Origin: Ryuthela nishihirai
Lineage: Eukaryota > Arthropoda > Arachnida > Araneae > Heptathelidae
Direction of reading: 5' to 3'
NCBI GenBank assembly: GCA_038380435.1
Contig: JAWZYU010000010.1
Span: 44,116,135-44,180,134 of the forward strand
Length of the DNA: 64,000 bases
Every line of letters begins with the position of its first letter. Positions within the stretch are counted from its first letter, which is position 1. The notes beneath the pieces are model-generated. The model was not told the DNA's origin, did not search any database, and saw nothing but the letters and a program-made list of their open reading frames with translations. Positions 1-12,225 of this stretch are shown here, in pieces. The position numbers were made by a program, and so were the translations under genes.

Positions 1-329
1 GGGTGAGCTGTTCGAGGGCTCGGCAGAACGGGTTTGGCTCCTAGTAGGCCTGAGCCCTCACAAAAGTCTGGGTCTTACTAAGAGTCTCCACCCCGGGAGC
101 CGATCGAACTTGGATCTATATATCCTTGTTCATGGCTAGCCGGGGAACAGATTAAAGTTAGGTTTCCTCCGGTGGTCAGCTTTCCTTCTATAGGACTGCT
201 GCCATGTGAGGCTAGGGTTGAGGTGCGCCTATAGGGCGTATTCCTTGCCCCCGGCTCTAGATAGCACGGCTTTTCATAACTGGTAGTGTCGTATAGGCGG
301 AATCGGGAATTGCCGTGGTTGCACAAAAG
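1..329. repeat. Interspersed repeat, also at 14981-15310
   Basis: About 330 bp shared with 14981-15310 in the same orientation at roughly 80% identity by eye. Shared stretches include GAACTTGGATCTA, GCCGGGGAACAGATTAAA, and TTGCCGTGGTTGC near the end. It extends off the left edge. It may be the non-coding front of a LINE, but no coding part is attached here. Confidence 0.6.
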
Positions 330-625
330 AGAACGAATACGATCGAATTATCGAAATGTTTCTTCCATGTTCAAAAACCTCCCTAGGATATTCAGTGACC
401 CAATTCTAACATTGCGACGATTCATCTTGCCAATGACGTGAAAGGTTGCTTTATGAGAGAAGACCAACTTTGTAGCTGGACTTCAATCGTTCTCGAGCCA
501 TTCATGGAAATCGACAGAAACTGTCCCGCTTCTCTAGATCTGTCGGCTCGATAGCTTGTAGCAATTGCATTCTGTAGCTTTTCATTGTGTAAACACAAAC
601 TTTCCTATTTTTTTTCTTAAAAACA
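330..625 (-). pseudogene. Tc1/mariner-superfamily transposase fragment
   Basis: Minus-strand translation in shifting frames gives RMQLLQAIEPTDLEKRDSFC, then SYKVGLLS, NLSRHWQDESSQC and REVFEHGRNIS. This is the middle of a common arthropod DDE_3-type transposase around its second catalytic Asp region. Several stops and frameshifts make it a fossil. Confidence 0.55.
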
Positions 626-748
626 TGCCTAATTTGTTGAATTCGAGTGTATAGCTTCTATATAAGTAAATTTTAAAAAGGTTGCATTCATTCTTTTTTA
701 AAAAGGTTGCAATCACTCAACATTATTATTATAGAGATAATTTCTTAC

Positions 749-898
749 TTTCTATGTGAATGGAAAGATGCATAGGTGAAGCTTTTTCCTTCATACTCTC
801 CAAAGAAACGACTATCACCCAGACGAATATGGTAAATCTCGTTCCCAGAGCATTTTCCATACAGCCGATGCCATTCCTCAGCAGACGTTTGCCCTTCT
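749..898 (-). CDS. SLO2: SLO2/KCNT-type K+ channel, cytosolic exon at left edge of the gene in this window
   Basis: This 150-bp exon completes the Gln codon and reads [20 protein letters not shown], then [20 protein letters not shown] and TYASFHSHR. It matches the SLO2 segment around the EW(H/Q)RLYG and [12 protein letters not shown] motifs. The acceptor is TTTTTCAG and the donor GTAAG. It ends with AA of a Lys codon. I found no further coding exon at 1-748, so the rest of the gene (second RCK domain and C-terminus) continues beyond the left edge. Confidence 0.92.
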
Positions 899-1257
899 CT
901 GAAAAATAATTTTTTTTCGTAGGTAAATAATATTTTATGTTATCATTTCACGCACAATACAAAGTTCTGTTTCAGTTTATTTCATTTTGATATATTTGTT
1001 AGATCGATTTAAAAAATTCGAAACTGATACTGCACAAATCTGGATTCTTTTTCATTTTATGACACAAAGATAATATGTTCTGTATGATGCTTTAAATTCT
1101 TGTCTCAATAGAAGAGCAATTGCATTGCTATATGCAAAATGTTTTGCTGGGAGTGGGATATGAACCATGGCTACCTGGTTGGTTAAGGCCATAACAGCTG
1201 TTTTTGGTGATGTCACGAACGAATACAAACTATTTTTTAAATTTAACTGTAATATGC

Positions 1258-1412
1258 TTGGTTACTGAAACCTGGGTTTGAGCTCCGGGTAAGGCATGGA
1301 TGCATGTGTTGTTTTTCTGCTGAGGTCCTGCCATCCTTAAAGACCTTCTACTATGGCATATAAACTGGCAGGCTACTATCAGACCTCTGTGTCAAGCAGC
1401 TGCTTGAGGTTT
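1258..1412 (+). repeat. SINE-B, 5' truncated
   Basis: CCTGGGTTTGAGCTCCGGGTAAGG (B-box region) then GGTCCTGCCATCC, GGCATATAAACTGGCAGGCT and CAAGCAGCTGCTTGAGG. These are the hallmark pieces of the second SINE family. Confidence 0.75.
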
Positions 1413-1789
1413 TTTTTTTACGATATACATTGTTATAAATTTAACGGATGGAAACTGAGCTTGAGTTCAAAAGAACATTTAACAACAATAATTCGAAAAT
1501 AAGGTAATTTATTACAAAAGTATGAATAAAAACATTTTTATTAACTAAATTCAACTAACACAAATATTTTTCTTCATCAGTATGAAAATAAACCTTCAGA
1601 AGAATATATCACTTTATCGCTATTTCTACAAATAGTTGTTTCTTATTAACTCTTACAATCTCTACTCAAAGCATAAAATAAGGCTTTTTACAATACTCAA
1701 TAAATGGCATAATCATATTTGCGAATCTACCAAGAGCAACCTTATCAATTCCTTAAACTAAATAAGCTCACCGGACAAAAAAATTAATC

Positions 1790-2446
1790 ACCCCTGGCTG
1801 AATGTCACCTAATAGCGCGTAATGCTCTGTGCGACCAAAGAAATCCTGTCTGGCATGGATGCCACCAGTGTGCGGATGTAGTGCACATCAATATTCATCC
1901 ACCCTTCCAGCAGCAAATGCCGCAATTCGGCCAGATTGTTGATGGCTGGGACGGTGCTTCATTCATTGCTCCAAATAGTTCCACAGATTTTCTATGGGAT
2001 TCAAATCCGGGGATTTGGCGGGCCAGTCGAAATGTTCGAATGCTTCAGAATGCTCGTCGTGCCAATCCGATACACTTCAAGCCCTGTGCACGCGACAATT
2101 GTCGTCTTGGAAGACTGGGGATCCTTCTAGTGTTCACTCTGGAGATGCTGCACAAAAGGCAACATGTGGTCGTCCAGTAGCTCCATATAGCCCTTCTGGT
2201 TTAAGTGTGACGTCACCGCAAACAAAGGACCCATTTCCTCGTACTTGAAACACCCCTAGAACATCACAGATCCTCCTCCAGCTTGAACAGAACCTTGCAC
2301 GCAGTCCGCATGAAAGGCTTCATGCTGCTTACGATGTACGCGTCGCCTCCATCACTCGAGTACAAACGAAAACGTGACTCATCCGACCAGATAACACGCT
2401 TCCAAGAGTCGACAGTCCAGTCTTTGTGGCGCCACAACCACTGCAT
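1790..2446 (-). pseudogene. Degenerate Tc1-like transposase
   Basis: The minus strand includes DWTVDSWKRVIWSDESRFRL (second catalytic Asp region of Tc1 transposases) and later FDWPAKSPDLNPIENLWNYL, the region leading to the third acidic residue. Frames are broken between them. The plus-strand ORFs here are shadows. It abuts a SINE-A copy on its right. Confidence 0.8.
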
Positions 2447-2992
2447 CAGTCGGTAGCACGCTAGGATCATAGTCTGCAGTTCCCAGCTACCAGTCCCAGC
2501 TGGGCAAGAGTTGAGATTTATTTCCTAAAATCTCCCCACCCTGCCACGGTCGGTAGGGGACAATGATGGGATTGAAAAGGCTGCCGTCCATCGGATAGGA
2601 TGTTCAGCCGTAGCTCTGTGCACAGCAGAGTCATATTCTGTACACGTTAAAGAACATGCTGGTAGCCTTGAAGGGAGGCTACCATATGTTTCCTAACGGC
2701 TATCCAGTGGGTCCCTTTCCCAACTTTCTTTGAGCCTTTGGGGGTTCTTGTGACCTGGCCATTTACTCCATTGTGTGCAAAACAGTGCTGCTCAAAGGTA
2801 AAACAATCCAACCAAACTCTTAAAGAACACTCTGAGGAAGGAGAAGAAAGGAGGCGTTCATCTGTCTCCTAGCAGCTTTCAGCTAGTCTCCCTCCAACTG
2901 AAAATCGATTAGGGATGCCTGGGGTGTCCTTGTGACCTCGCCATTTAACTCATTTTGTCCACAGAAGTGTGGCTCAGAGGTAAAACAATCCT
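2447..2992 (+). repeat. SINE-A, degenerate, with a second partial 3' copy
   Basis: CAGTCGGTAGCACGCTAGG (A-box side), CCCAGCTGGGCAAG, the body through GGATAGGATGTTCAGCCG, and a 3' end near 2818 (GCTCAAAGGTAAAACAATCC). A second 3' half follows at 2830-2992 ending GGCTCAGAGGTAAAACAATCC. Confidence 0.7.
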
Positions 2993-3583
2993 ACAGTACA
3001 TGTGGTGTCTCATAGTTAAAAAGCGTGTAAACATCTAACCTATGCTTGATACACTGCTGAACACATTATCAGGAGGAAAATATAGTATTGAAAACACAAC
3101 ATCACAGACAACCGTAGAAACCTTTTATGGGGACTGGCACATAATCTTTTAAGATTGCAAGAATGGTAGTGATTGAGCTCTAGGGGGAAGAGATAAATGG
3201 TACTTTCTACCTTATGTTTTTCTCTGGTGAGATGGAAATAGAATTAAACATATTTTTAATCTTACTGTTTCCAAGAAGCATTTTGTCACTCCTGACCTTC
3301 CCTCTGCAGACACTCATATACACTACCCCTATCTAAGCAGAGAAGGGCACAGATGAAGCCCAAGGATTTGCTATTTGGTATCGAATCAATAGACATCAGT
3401 TGTGAGTTTGACCTACTTCTAAAAGGTTTTCGGGTCTATGTCGTAAAGTTGATACAAAATTTTCTTAGGCCTTTCTCTTCACGCTTGAGATATTTAATTT
3501 TATAACTAACACCATAGTATAATTTTCATTTTTCAGTCTGAACTTGTATTTTTGCTTTATCGAAAAAGCTCTAAGTTACTTAC

Positions 3584-3692
3584 TGTCCTCTTGATGTATG
3601 AAGTAGCAAGGTAACGAGGGTAGATGTACCAGGGCAGAGGCAGTTGTTGGCTAACAGAGCATATTTGAATTCATCTTCGCACACAACGTGTT
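3584..3692 (-). CDS. SLO2: SLO2/KCNT-type K+ channel, RCK1-RCK2 region exon
   Basis: This 109-bp exon encodes (E)[19 protein letters not shown], then [16 protein letters not shown] and two bases of Gln. The [10 protein letters not shown] and [18 protein letters not shown] stretches are family hallmarks. Acceptor TTTCCAG and donor GTAAGT flank it. It is separated from the previous exon by 9.8 kb of repeat-rich intron. Confidence 0.92.
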
Positions 3693-3872
3693 CTGGAAAA
3701 GGAGTGAATAATTCAAGAAAAAGAACGTCAAATGCAACGGGTACAGTTTTAGAGTTATATAAAAAAAAGTTGATAAGATCTTAATACATTTTATATCAAA
3801 AAGTACACTGTTATATATATATATATACTGTTTATATCATTGATAATGAATAAAATTTCAACGGCTATATAC

Positions 3873-4725
3873 ACTGGTATCCATAAATTAAGGAACAACC
3901 TGAAAACACGATTTTTCCCGAAGAACCGTTGAATCTACTGCATATGGATTGGAAGATTGGGACGCCGATGATCAGCTGAAATAGCCCGAGTAGTTCAATA
4001 CGAAGTATAATCACATTTCTACCGACCTACCAGCGATTTCTAATGCTTTTCATAAGACTGTCCAGCAACGCTGTGGTTAGTAATCTTCATTGCTGCTACA
4101 AAACACATCAAAGCTCCAGAAGGCTTGCAGGAGCGGGATTCAGGGGACCAACCCATTTCTTGAGAACATCCCAAATATGTTCTATCGGTTGAGGTCGGGA
4201 GATCGGGCCTGACCACTCCATACATCTAATAGTATATTCTCCAGATAGCAATTAACAAGGCAACAATGGTGTAGGAGGAAGATATCACCTATTGCACTAA
4301 TATATGGTAACACAAAGGAGTCCAAGATTTCATCACTGTACCTGCAAGCAGTGACATAGCCTGTTGGAAGCATGCACAGATCTGTGTGGCTGTCCATTGC
4401 CTGAGATCTAGTATCTCCAAACATCCCTAGCATCTCCAAACCATGATACCACCAGCATTATAGGTGTCACGTTCATGGATATTTGAGGTTCCTGGTTCCC
4501 TCAATATCAACGGACACCATGAATCGCTGCGGAGGACAAATCTTGATTAATATTTGAAGAGCACAGACTGCCATTTTTTCTGGGTACAGTTGACATGATG
4601 TATGCACCGGTTTAGATAGTCCATCCTGCGGCATCGGGTCAATGGAGAACATACTTCTGAATGGAGAACACACTTCTGGATGCCTGGAGTTTATTTTCAT
4701 TTTCTCCTTAATTACAGTCAAGCAA
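3873..4725 (-). pseudogene. Second degenerate Tc1-like element
   Basis: The minus strand at about 4100-4230 reads WSGQARSPDLNR then a stop and IFGMF, the SPDLNPIEHxWD region of Tc1 transposases. The left end (CACTGGTATCCATAAATTAAGG) looks like a Tc1 inverted repeat; the matching right end was not found. Multiple breaks. Confidence 0.6.
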
Positions 4726-5315
4726 CTATGCTCTTTAAATTGTGGTTCATTATGTGCTTCTTCTACCCTTCTTTTCGTGTCGATTCATGTCCTTTTGGGT
4801 TAAATGCAGAGTTTTTAGTTTTCTTATGGTGATGTTCTTAATTGAAAAGAGTCTGGTGTGACCTTCACAACATTTGGCATAACTTTGGAGTTGTTCTTGT
4901 GGATAACTGCGCTTCAATACGTTTTTATTCACGTGTTCATAAATGGTCTTCTAAATCTGGGTTTACTATCGTTGTGATTGCTTTGGTGTATCTATTTCTG
5001 CCAATGAAGTTTATATATTTTTTATTTCTTATTCCGACCTTGGATAGGATGGCCATACCGAGCAGCCAACTAACCTACAAGTGTTTTGGGGTCCACAAAG
5101 TTGATGAAAAGTTTTTGAGAAAATAAATGATGGAAGCCGTGGAAGAAGTAGTCCTCTTTCACTTGGAAGAAGTAGTCCTCTTTCACTTTTTGCTTGACTG
5201 GAAGTCCCCCATCAGCGGTTGGAGGAAAGGTTTTACTAAGATTGGAAGAAACTTTTTTTTTCAGAAGGCTACAATGGTTACAGACGAAAATAACGTCCTG
5301 TGGAATGGAGAATTG

Positions 5316-5685
5316 GATTGGATTATTTTACCTCTGAGCGGCACTTTTCTGCACACCATGGGCTAAATGGCCAGGCCACAAGGACCCCGAAGGCTCAGAG
5401 AAGGTTGGGGGAGGGGACCCACTGGAACAGCTGTTGGGAGACAGATGGTAGCCTCCCGTCAAGGCCATCCAGCGTGTTCTTTAACGTGCACAGGGTATGG
5501 CTCTCCCGCACACGGGGCCACGGCTTAACGTCCCATCCGACGGACGGCGGCCTTTTCAAGCCCATCGGTGTCCCCTACTGACCGTGGGCAAGGCGGGGAA
5601 ATTTTGCTGACCCAGCTGGGACTCGAACCTGGGAACTACAGATTACGAGCCTGGCGTGCTACCGACTGAGCCCCCCGCCCCCCTG
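5316..5685 (-). repeat. SINE-A
   Basis: Reverse orientation: 3' end (TTTTACCTCTGAGCGGCAC) at left, tRNA-like head (CTACCGACTGAGCC) at right. The stretch GAGATAAATCTCAACG normally before the head is shortened. Inserted in the jockey-like LINE. Confidence 0.9.
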
Positions 5686-6173
5686 TGGAATGGAGAAATT
5701 TAAGCAGAAGTTTGTTCACTTGATGTATAATTTTGTAGTCTGGATGACCAAGCAAATTCTGGATTGTAAATTCTTCAATATATAGGTTTTTCATTTTACT
5801 GAATAGGAAATTTCTCTGCTGTTGATAAATAAGGCAATTTACTAGTCCATAATTTACTGTCGCTGGCGTTGAACAGGTTGAACAATTTGGGTTTCCTGTT
5901 TTTTTTTCAAAATATACGTTGGGTTTCATTTAAAAGACATTTTCCTGCTTTGAGCCTTGTGATCTTGATATGCTCTTCTCTTGAGAGTTGATATGGAGTG
6001 ATTTTGGATATTTTGACTTCGACATTCCTTCAGTGATTATATTTATGATTTGTGATAAGCATAAATTTGTTCTGTTTCCATTTTTTAATTTGAATTTTTA
6101 TTTCTTGTTGATGAAAGGATATGTGCATTGTTTTCCTTTAGCTGTGAGCATATCCTTTCACTTGCTCATTGCT

Positions 6174-6562
6174 GGGGCGGGGGTGGCTCAGTCGGTAGCG
6201 CGCCAGGCTCGTAATCTGTAGTTCCCAGGTTCGAGTCCCAGCTGGGTCAGCGTTGAGATTTATCTCCGCAAAATTTCCCCGCCCTGCCCACGGTCAGTAG
6301 GGGGCACCGATGGGCTTGGAAAGGCCGCCGTCCGTCGGATGGGACGTTAAGCCGTGGCCCCGTGTGCGGGAGAGACATACCCTGTGCACGTTAAAGAACA
6401 CGCTGGATGGCCTTGACGGGAGGCTTCCATCTGTCTCCCAACAGCTGTTCCAGTGGGTCCCCTCCCCCAACCTTCTCTGAGCCTTCGGGGTCCATGTGAC
6501 CTGGCCATTTAGCCCATGGTGTGCAAAAAAGTGCCGCTCAGAGGTAAAACAACTCAACCCAA
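6174..6562 (+). repeat. SINE-A, full length with target duplication
   Basis: 389 bp. The head has pol III-like boxes: TGGCTCAGTCGG (A) and GGTTCGAGTCC (B). The body contains GGGCTTGGAAAGGCCGCCG and the tail AGAGGTAAAACAACTCAACC. It is flanked by a perfect 13-bp duplication, CTTGCTCATTGCT (6161-6173 and 6563-6575). This is the best reference copy in the window. Confidence 0.95.
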
Positions 6563-7000
6563 CTTGCTCATTGCTCTAACCTTTATCTAGTGCATCTGCT
6601 ATCTCATTGAATTCTCATTGGATCTCATTGCCTGAGATGCCTGCATAGCTAGGAATCCATTGGACTGCTATATTATTGTTGATTACGATATTTTTAGGTA
6701 TATTATGTTGCATTTCCTTAATCAGTTTCGGGGGGAATTTATTTCTTGGTTCATGTTGCAGTGCTTGGAGGGCTGAATTTGAAATCTGTGAGTTGATTTG
6801 GAGTGAATTTGTACCTTCTTTTATTGTCCAATTTAGTACTTCACTGATGGCAGAAAGTTCTGCAATAACTATTAAAGTTGTGAGTTTTATTTGGAAATTG
6901 TATTTTAGGTTGTCCTTGCAGAAGAAGGCCCTTGTTGCGATTTTCAGATCTGGATAGTATGATCCATCGGTACATATTTTCTTTTATAATTTGGGTAATT

Positions 7001-9600
7001 TTCTTCAATGTTGGCTTTGTTAGGGTTTGTGCTTCTTCATGTGTTGTATTTTTCTTTTTTTGTTATTCCTGGCTTTTGAATTTGGCCTTTCGCATTTTCC
7101 ATGGAGGTATGTTGTGATTGTTTCTTTTTGGCATTTGTTTTGTGATGTGAATCTGAGTGCAACAGATAGACTGATGGCATTTTAACTGATTTTGAACAGT
7201 TTATGTTTCGACTCTAAACAGTTTTTATGTTTATGTTTCGACTGTATCAGTTTATGTTTTGGACTCTTCAACATAACTTCGCAAATATTTGAATGTTTTG
7301 GACCCAAATTTTATATAGAGATTTCTCCCCACATTACTCCGTATTGTGTTAAAAAAGAGAAAAAGAAAACAAACCTTTACCGTTAACAGGAGTAGATTTT
7401 GAACCTGATGCCTATTTTTGCTATAAATGTTTATAATTATCAGCTACAATTATCAACGATCTTATGTCTATTAATGGGTATGTCAACGTCTTATGTTTTT
7501 GAACTAAAAGCTGTACGGTATTCAAGAGACCCATTAATGGGTTCAGGAACCTCCTAAGCTTCATCACCTAATAACAAGGGATAAGAACTTAAACGATTAC
7601 AGAACGTAACGAATTATATCTGAACTGAAAGCTTACTTACTTTACTTATGTGGGGAATATTATGGGCTATCTCAAACTGTGTCTTCCATTTTCTATCTCA
7701 CAAAAGAGGCCAGGAAAAATCTTTCAGAGAGTCGATTTTATTGAGTTTTATGTAAAATGGAATATTGCTGTGTTGGGTGTGTCATTTACTGCATATTAAA
7801 ACTCGAGCTATGCTGTATAAATCTACTTGGAATAATATAAATGATAATAATCCTCCCTCAAGCACCTGCTTATCACATGAGTCTGTTAGCATAATACGAC
7901 ATAAAGAATATTTGTTAAGAAAGCAAGACCTCAGTCAAAAGGCAAGATATGAAAGATAGACACATGATAGAAAACATCTGTATTTCTTGGGCTGAAGAAA
8001 AGCGCTTTCTCTGCTGATTTTAGTACGAAAATTGTCGTATTTAAAACTGAAATAATATTTTTGCCCTTACTGTGATTTAATAATTATTGCTTTCTTATTA
8101 TTATTATGTGCATCACCCCCCAAAAAATAAAATGAGAAAGCGCAGTGTCGCCTTTTTTTATCGAAAGTATATAATTTTTTTTTGAACGTTTCAAGATTTC
8201 AAGATTTTAACGAAAATATGGTTTTAGCATTCATGAATCTGAATTCACCAATATATAATTTCTGTCTGTTCCACCAAAATGTCAAAAACGCAATGAAATA
8301 GTATAAAATAATAATTAAAGTACCTGGGTGCGCCCTGGTGTGACCGTACATATAATTGTTTCAGTTAGTATACGTATTTTTTTTTAGTACGTGTGATGGT
8401 TTAACGAAAATGATATGTTAATGAAAATGATATATTGTTTTCTATATATTCTTTGTGTCGTTTTGCAGCAAGCACCGTGGCGTGTAGGTGTTCAGCGACT
8501 CGAAAAAGTTTTAAAACAATTGCTCTAAAAGTTTGAGGCTTTTCTTGCAAAAATTCCCTTATTTATCTGTTTTTTCAAAAAATTAAGATGAGAATGTGCT
8601 TTGTGTTGAAATCTCTTTTTTTTTCATACCAACCTAAAGTAATTGTACATATAAGGAATTAAATTAAAGCTGTAATTGTAATGAAATTAAAGCTGTAATA
8701 ATATATAATATATATTCATTGTATTTATTCTTTACCTCTGCGTATAAGCTTAAAGCTTTGCTGTCAATTGGAAATAAATATTACCGATTTTATGACTATT
8801 ATAAAAAAGGCCAGTAAATTTAATGTTAGACAAAGCTGAGCAGTTAATATGTAACTTTAAACAAATTTTTGGCATATGCAACTAAAGTTTATTAATGCAC
8901 ATAACTTCATTAATAATACTCATATCTAGATCAGTTTAGTATAAAACGAAACCAAGGATTCTTCTAATAGCTGTTGGACATTCGGAGTTTGAGGATTTAT
9001 TTCCGCAAAATAATGAATCAATATTCGCAGATTGCGCTCCAAAAGCTTGATCATTAGTAATTAACTGTGAATCGCCTATGCACAAGAAAGAGTACACGCA
9101 CTGTTTTCTATATATGGTAGAATCTACACGCAACTCTTGCACACAGCATCATATAGCTTCGCTGCAAAAGCTTTGCCATATGTCTTGCAATAAAGAAATC
9201 AATTGCGGCTGGAGAAAGGAATTGGTGACACATGATCAGTGAGTGTTACGTGAGCTGCAAACGCAAAGCTACAATAACGTCCTTAGGAACAGAGCATGAT
9301 GGATGCTTGGTGCAGGTGCACGGAAGAGAGAGAGATTGGTGTTTTCTGTTGAGGAAAGAATTTGACGGTAGTTTCTTCTTGCTAGGTTCTGATGCCGCAA
9401 ATCAAGAGTGGCCAATGTTTATGAGCTTAGAATCTATATTTTATTTTCAAATTGCAGGGCGATGGACTTGTTTCCCCTTCAAAATATATTTTTGCCCTAC
9501 CCATAAAAACCATTCAAAGAAACATATATATTATATTGCAAAAAGTGTCCGGACACTTTCATGTTAAGTAAACGAATTGTTTTATTCGTTTCTATCTAAC
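7001..9600. other. AT-rich intron, no gene recognised
   Basis: Part of the 9.8-kb intron between the exons at 13538 and 3584. AT-rich, with short ORFs lacking recognisable motifs. A short palindrome AAAAGTGTCCGGACACTTT lies at about 9540-9558. Confidence 0.6.
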
Positions 9601-9670
9601 TTCAAATTCTAATCATTCAAAATCTATCTAACTTTGAAAATAAGCTTTTTACGGAAAAAAGTAACTATAC

Positions 9671-10028
9671 ATAAATTGAAGATCTCGGTCAGAGCTCTCT
9701 AAATCTCTGTTTTCTATAATATTAATCTAATATTTAAAGAGTTATGGAAGCTATAATATTTAACAACATATGTTATCACACACCACACTTTCAAAACATT
9801 TTCTCCCCAAATTGATGAAAACTTCAAAAATCCTTACACAATATTCAAATATCCCATTTATATTGCGAACAACTTGTTATAACAGTTGTGATTTAATTTT
9901 TTGAAGTAAATTTTCAAAACTAGCAAAAGTTTCACTTAAACGTTTCAGCTTCCGTAACTCTTTAAATATTAGATTAATATTAAAGAAAATAGAGATTTAG
10001 AGAGATCTGACCGAGATCTTCAATTTAT
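9671..10028. repeat. Palindromic element with ~83-bp inverted arms
   Basis: The left arm (from about 9671, AAATTGAAGATCTCGGTCAG...) and right arm (about 9945-10028, ending ...CTGACCGAGATCTTCAATTT) are inverted repeats differing at only a few positions over about 83 bp, around a ~190-bp AT-rich centre. Related, decayed arms occur near 17540-17860, 24110-24250 and 48240-48370. Confidence 0.75.
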
Positions 10029-10545
10029 GTGGGGCGGGGGTGGCTCAGTCGGTAGCGCGCCAGGCTCGTAATCTGTAGTTCCCAGGTTCGAGTCCCAGGT
10101 GGGTTAGCGTTGAGATTTATCTCCGCAAAATTCCCCGCCCTGCCCACGGTCAGTAGGGGACACCGATGGGCTTGGAAAGGCCGCCATCCGTCGGATGGGA
10201 CGTTAAGCCGTGTGCGGGAGAGCCATACCTTGTGCACGTTAAAGAACACGCTGAATGGCCTTGACGGGAGGCTACCATCTGTCTCCCAACAGCTGTTCCA
10301 GTGTGTCCCTCCCCCAACCTTCTCTCTCTTCCGTTCGGGGTCCTTTGACCTGGCCATTTAGCCCATGGTGTGCAAAAAAGTGCCGCTCAGAGGTAAAACA
10401 ACCCAACCCTTAATGAGAGGTTCCCATCTATCCCCAACAGCTGCCCAGTGAATTCCATTTCCCAACCTTCGTGAACTCTTGGGGTCCTTGTGACTACCAG
10501 TTTAGCCCATTTTGTTCAAGAAAGTGCTGAAAAGATTTCACCCAG
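10029..10545 (+). repeat. SINE-A plus partial second copy
   Basis: A full copy (head GGGGCGGGGGTGGCTCAGTC, tail AGAGGTAAAACAACCC at about 10405) is inserted at the tip of the palindromic element. A degraded 3' fragment follows to about 10545. Confidence 0.9.
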
Positions 10546-10868
10546 CCCTACTCTCGCAGCGATATCTCGCATACATAGCGCACGCAGCACCGAACAGGTC
10601 GGATCTAAAACAAATTTATGGGTGCCCAAGTGCCTTGATTGAGGCTTAATGCAGTTACAATATGTTTTATTCTCGAAATTATGTTTGTCAAATAGTATGT
10701 TTTATTTTACTCCTTTGTAGTTGTCTTTTCTAAAAAGTAATTCCTGGAAAATGTTATAAAACATACGCTTACTAGTTTTTCAGCTTCACTCCTGTTACTA
10801 GAATTCCCAAATCGAATTTTAAATTACCCCCTCACCCTCCTATATAACTCCAGGTAACACTTGGCAAG

Positions 10869-11095
10869 AGGGGGGCTAGCTCAAATAGCAGCGCAACAAG
10901 CTCATAATTTGCAGTTCCCAGGTTCGGGTCTCATCTGGGTCAGCGTTTAGATTTATCTCCGCTAAACCCCCACCCTACTCTCGGTCAGAAAGGGGACACT
11001 GTAGACTCGGAAAATCCGCCGTCTATAGGATGGGGCGTTAAGCCATGACCCCGTGTGGGCCATGGTTACGGTTAAAATATTCCAGTGTTCTAAAA
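10869..11095 (+). repeat. SINE-A, degenerate
   Basis: GGCTAGCTCAAATAGCAGCG to CCATGACCCCGTGTGGG, missing the 3' half. Confidence 0.7.
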
Positions 11096-12225
11096 GGAGG
11101 AGAGAAAAGGTAGAAATGGTGGACAATGGAAGAGAGAAATGTAGGACATAGGAGGACATACTTTTAATTTGTGAAATAAGTTTTTTCCTACTAAAGTTTA
11201 TTTGAAGTACCGACTAACAGTTTAGTCAGAAAAAGGCATAATTCTAGTTATTCAGTACACTTCAAAATATATGACATGCCGATTTTTATTCATACTTGGC
11301 AAGCAATGAAGAGTTCTGTAGGCTTAACTGGCTATCTGTTTAGCTACATAACTATCAGCTGTTCCAGAAGGCTAATTTTGTGCGTTTCTATTGACTCTGA
11401 TTGAGGTAATGGTCATCAGTGACTTGGTCTCCGTAGGACATGCTCTTGTATGTCCATGTGAACCCATTTGGGTAACGAGCTGAAAAGGTATCTATTGGGT
11501 GAGATGGAAACCCTTTTAATCGTTGTGATAAGAAAAAAGATATAAATGAAAATGTTTACAGCAATTTTATGGGGTATGTAATTTTTGGATTTATGTTTTT
11601 TCAATTTTGTGTCTTTTTCTTCTTGCCAACTGCTACATTGCATTGCCTGGGGGAAGTTTTGAGATATCCAGTTTGAAATCCACAATTAGGAGTTTTTATT
11701 TACTATTTTGATTGTAAATTTTGGAGTAATTTTAACTATCTTTTCCTCATTTTTCAGTTAAATTTTTGTGAAACAATAAATTTCACTATTATGCACCCTT
11801 AAAAAGAAAAAAAGATCAGAATGATATTAGGGTAATCTGTTTGTAGAATAAAAACAATGAGAGATTTCATTCAAATGGACAGACATCTGAGACATGTCAA
11901 TAATAAGTTATATTAAAATTGATATACCAAAAATGGGCTGCAAGAGAGAAGAGGCAGTTATTATTTGGGACACAAAGTTAAATATCCCCACCAGAAAAGC
12001 AATTTGACACCGATTTAAACTCCATATCTATAGTGCAGTGGCAGTTGGACAATAGAAAACAGATTCCATAAAAGATACTACAATTGAGCGACACAAAAAA
12101 TGATCCATCGAAGATTTATTATAAAATTATTAAGTATTACTTATACCAGAAAATATCAAAGGACTAAAAGTATGCGAAGCATAGAGTATTAGAAAATTAG
12201 TGTTACAGTTTACAAATACTCTACG
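11096..12225. other. Intron, nothing recognised
   Basis: Unique-looking AT-rich sequence with no coding motif, hairpin or repeat end that I can support. Confidence 0.5.

Larger units (their letters stand above)
4740..7000 (-). pseudogene. Jockey-like LINE remnant with RNase H domain
   Basis: The minus strand of 6570-6975 reads TDGSYYPDLKIATRAFF, VIAELSAISEVLNWTIKEGT, NSLQINSQISNSALQALQ and VQWIPSYAGISGNEI. This is a recognisable LINE RNase H fold (D..., E in AELSAI, and the final GNEIAD-type motif). Stops interrupt it. Downstream sequence (4740-6170, T-rich on plus) is probably its C-terminal part. Two SINE-A copies are inserted at 5316-5685 and 6174-6562. Confidence 0.65.

Noticed and set aside
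6294..6557. ORFs of about 60-110 codons with a recurring peptide containing SERHFFAHHGLNGQ
   Set aside because: The same peptide appears in every good SINE-A copy (5300, 6294, 10025, 12820, 17934, 22413, 62293) because the SINE body happens to be open in that frame; it is not a gene family.
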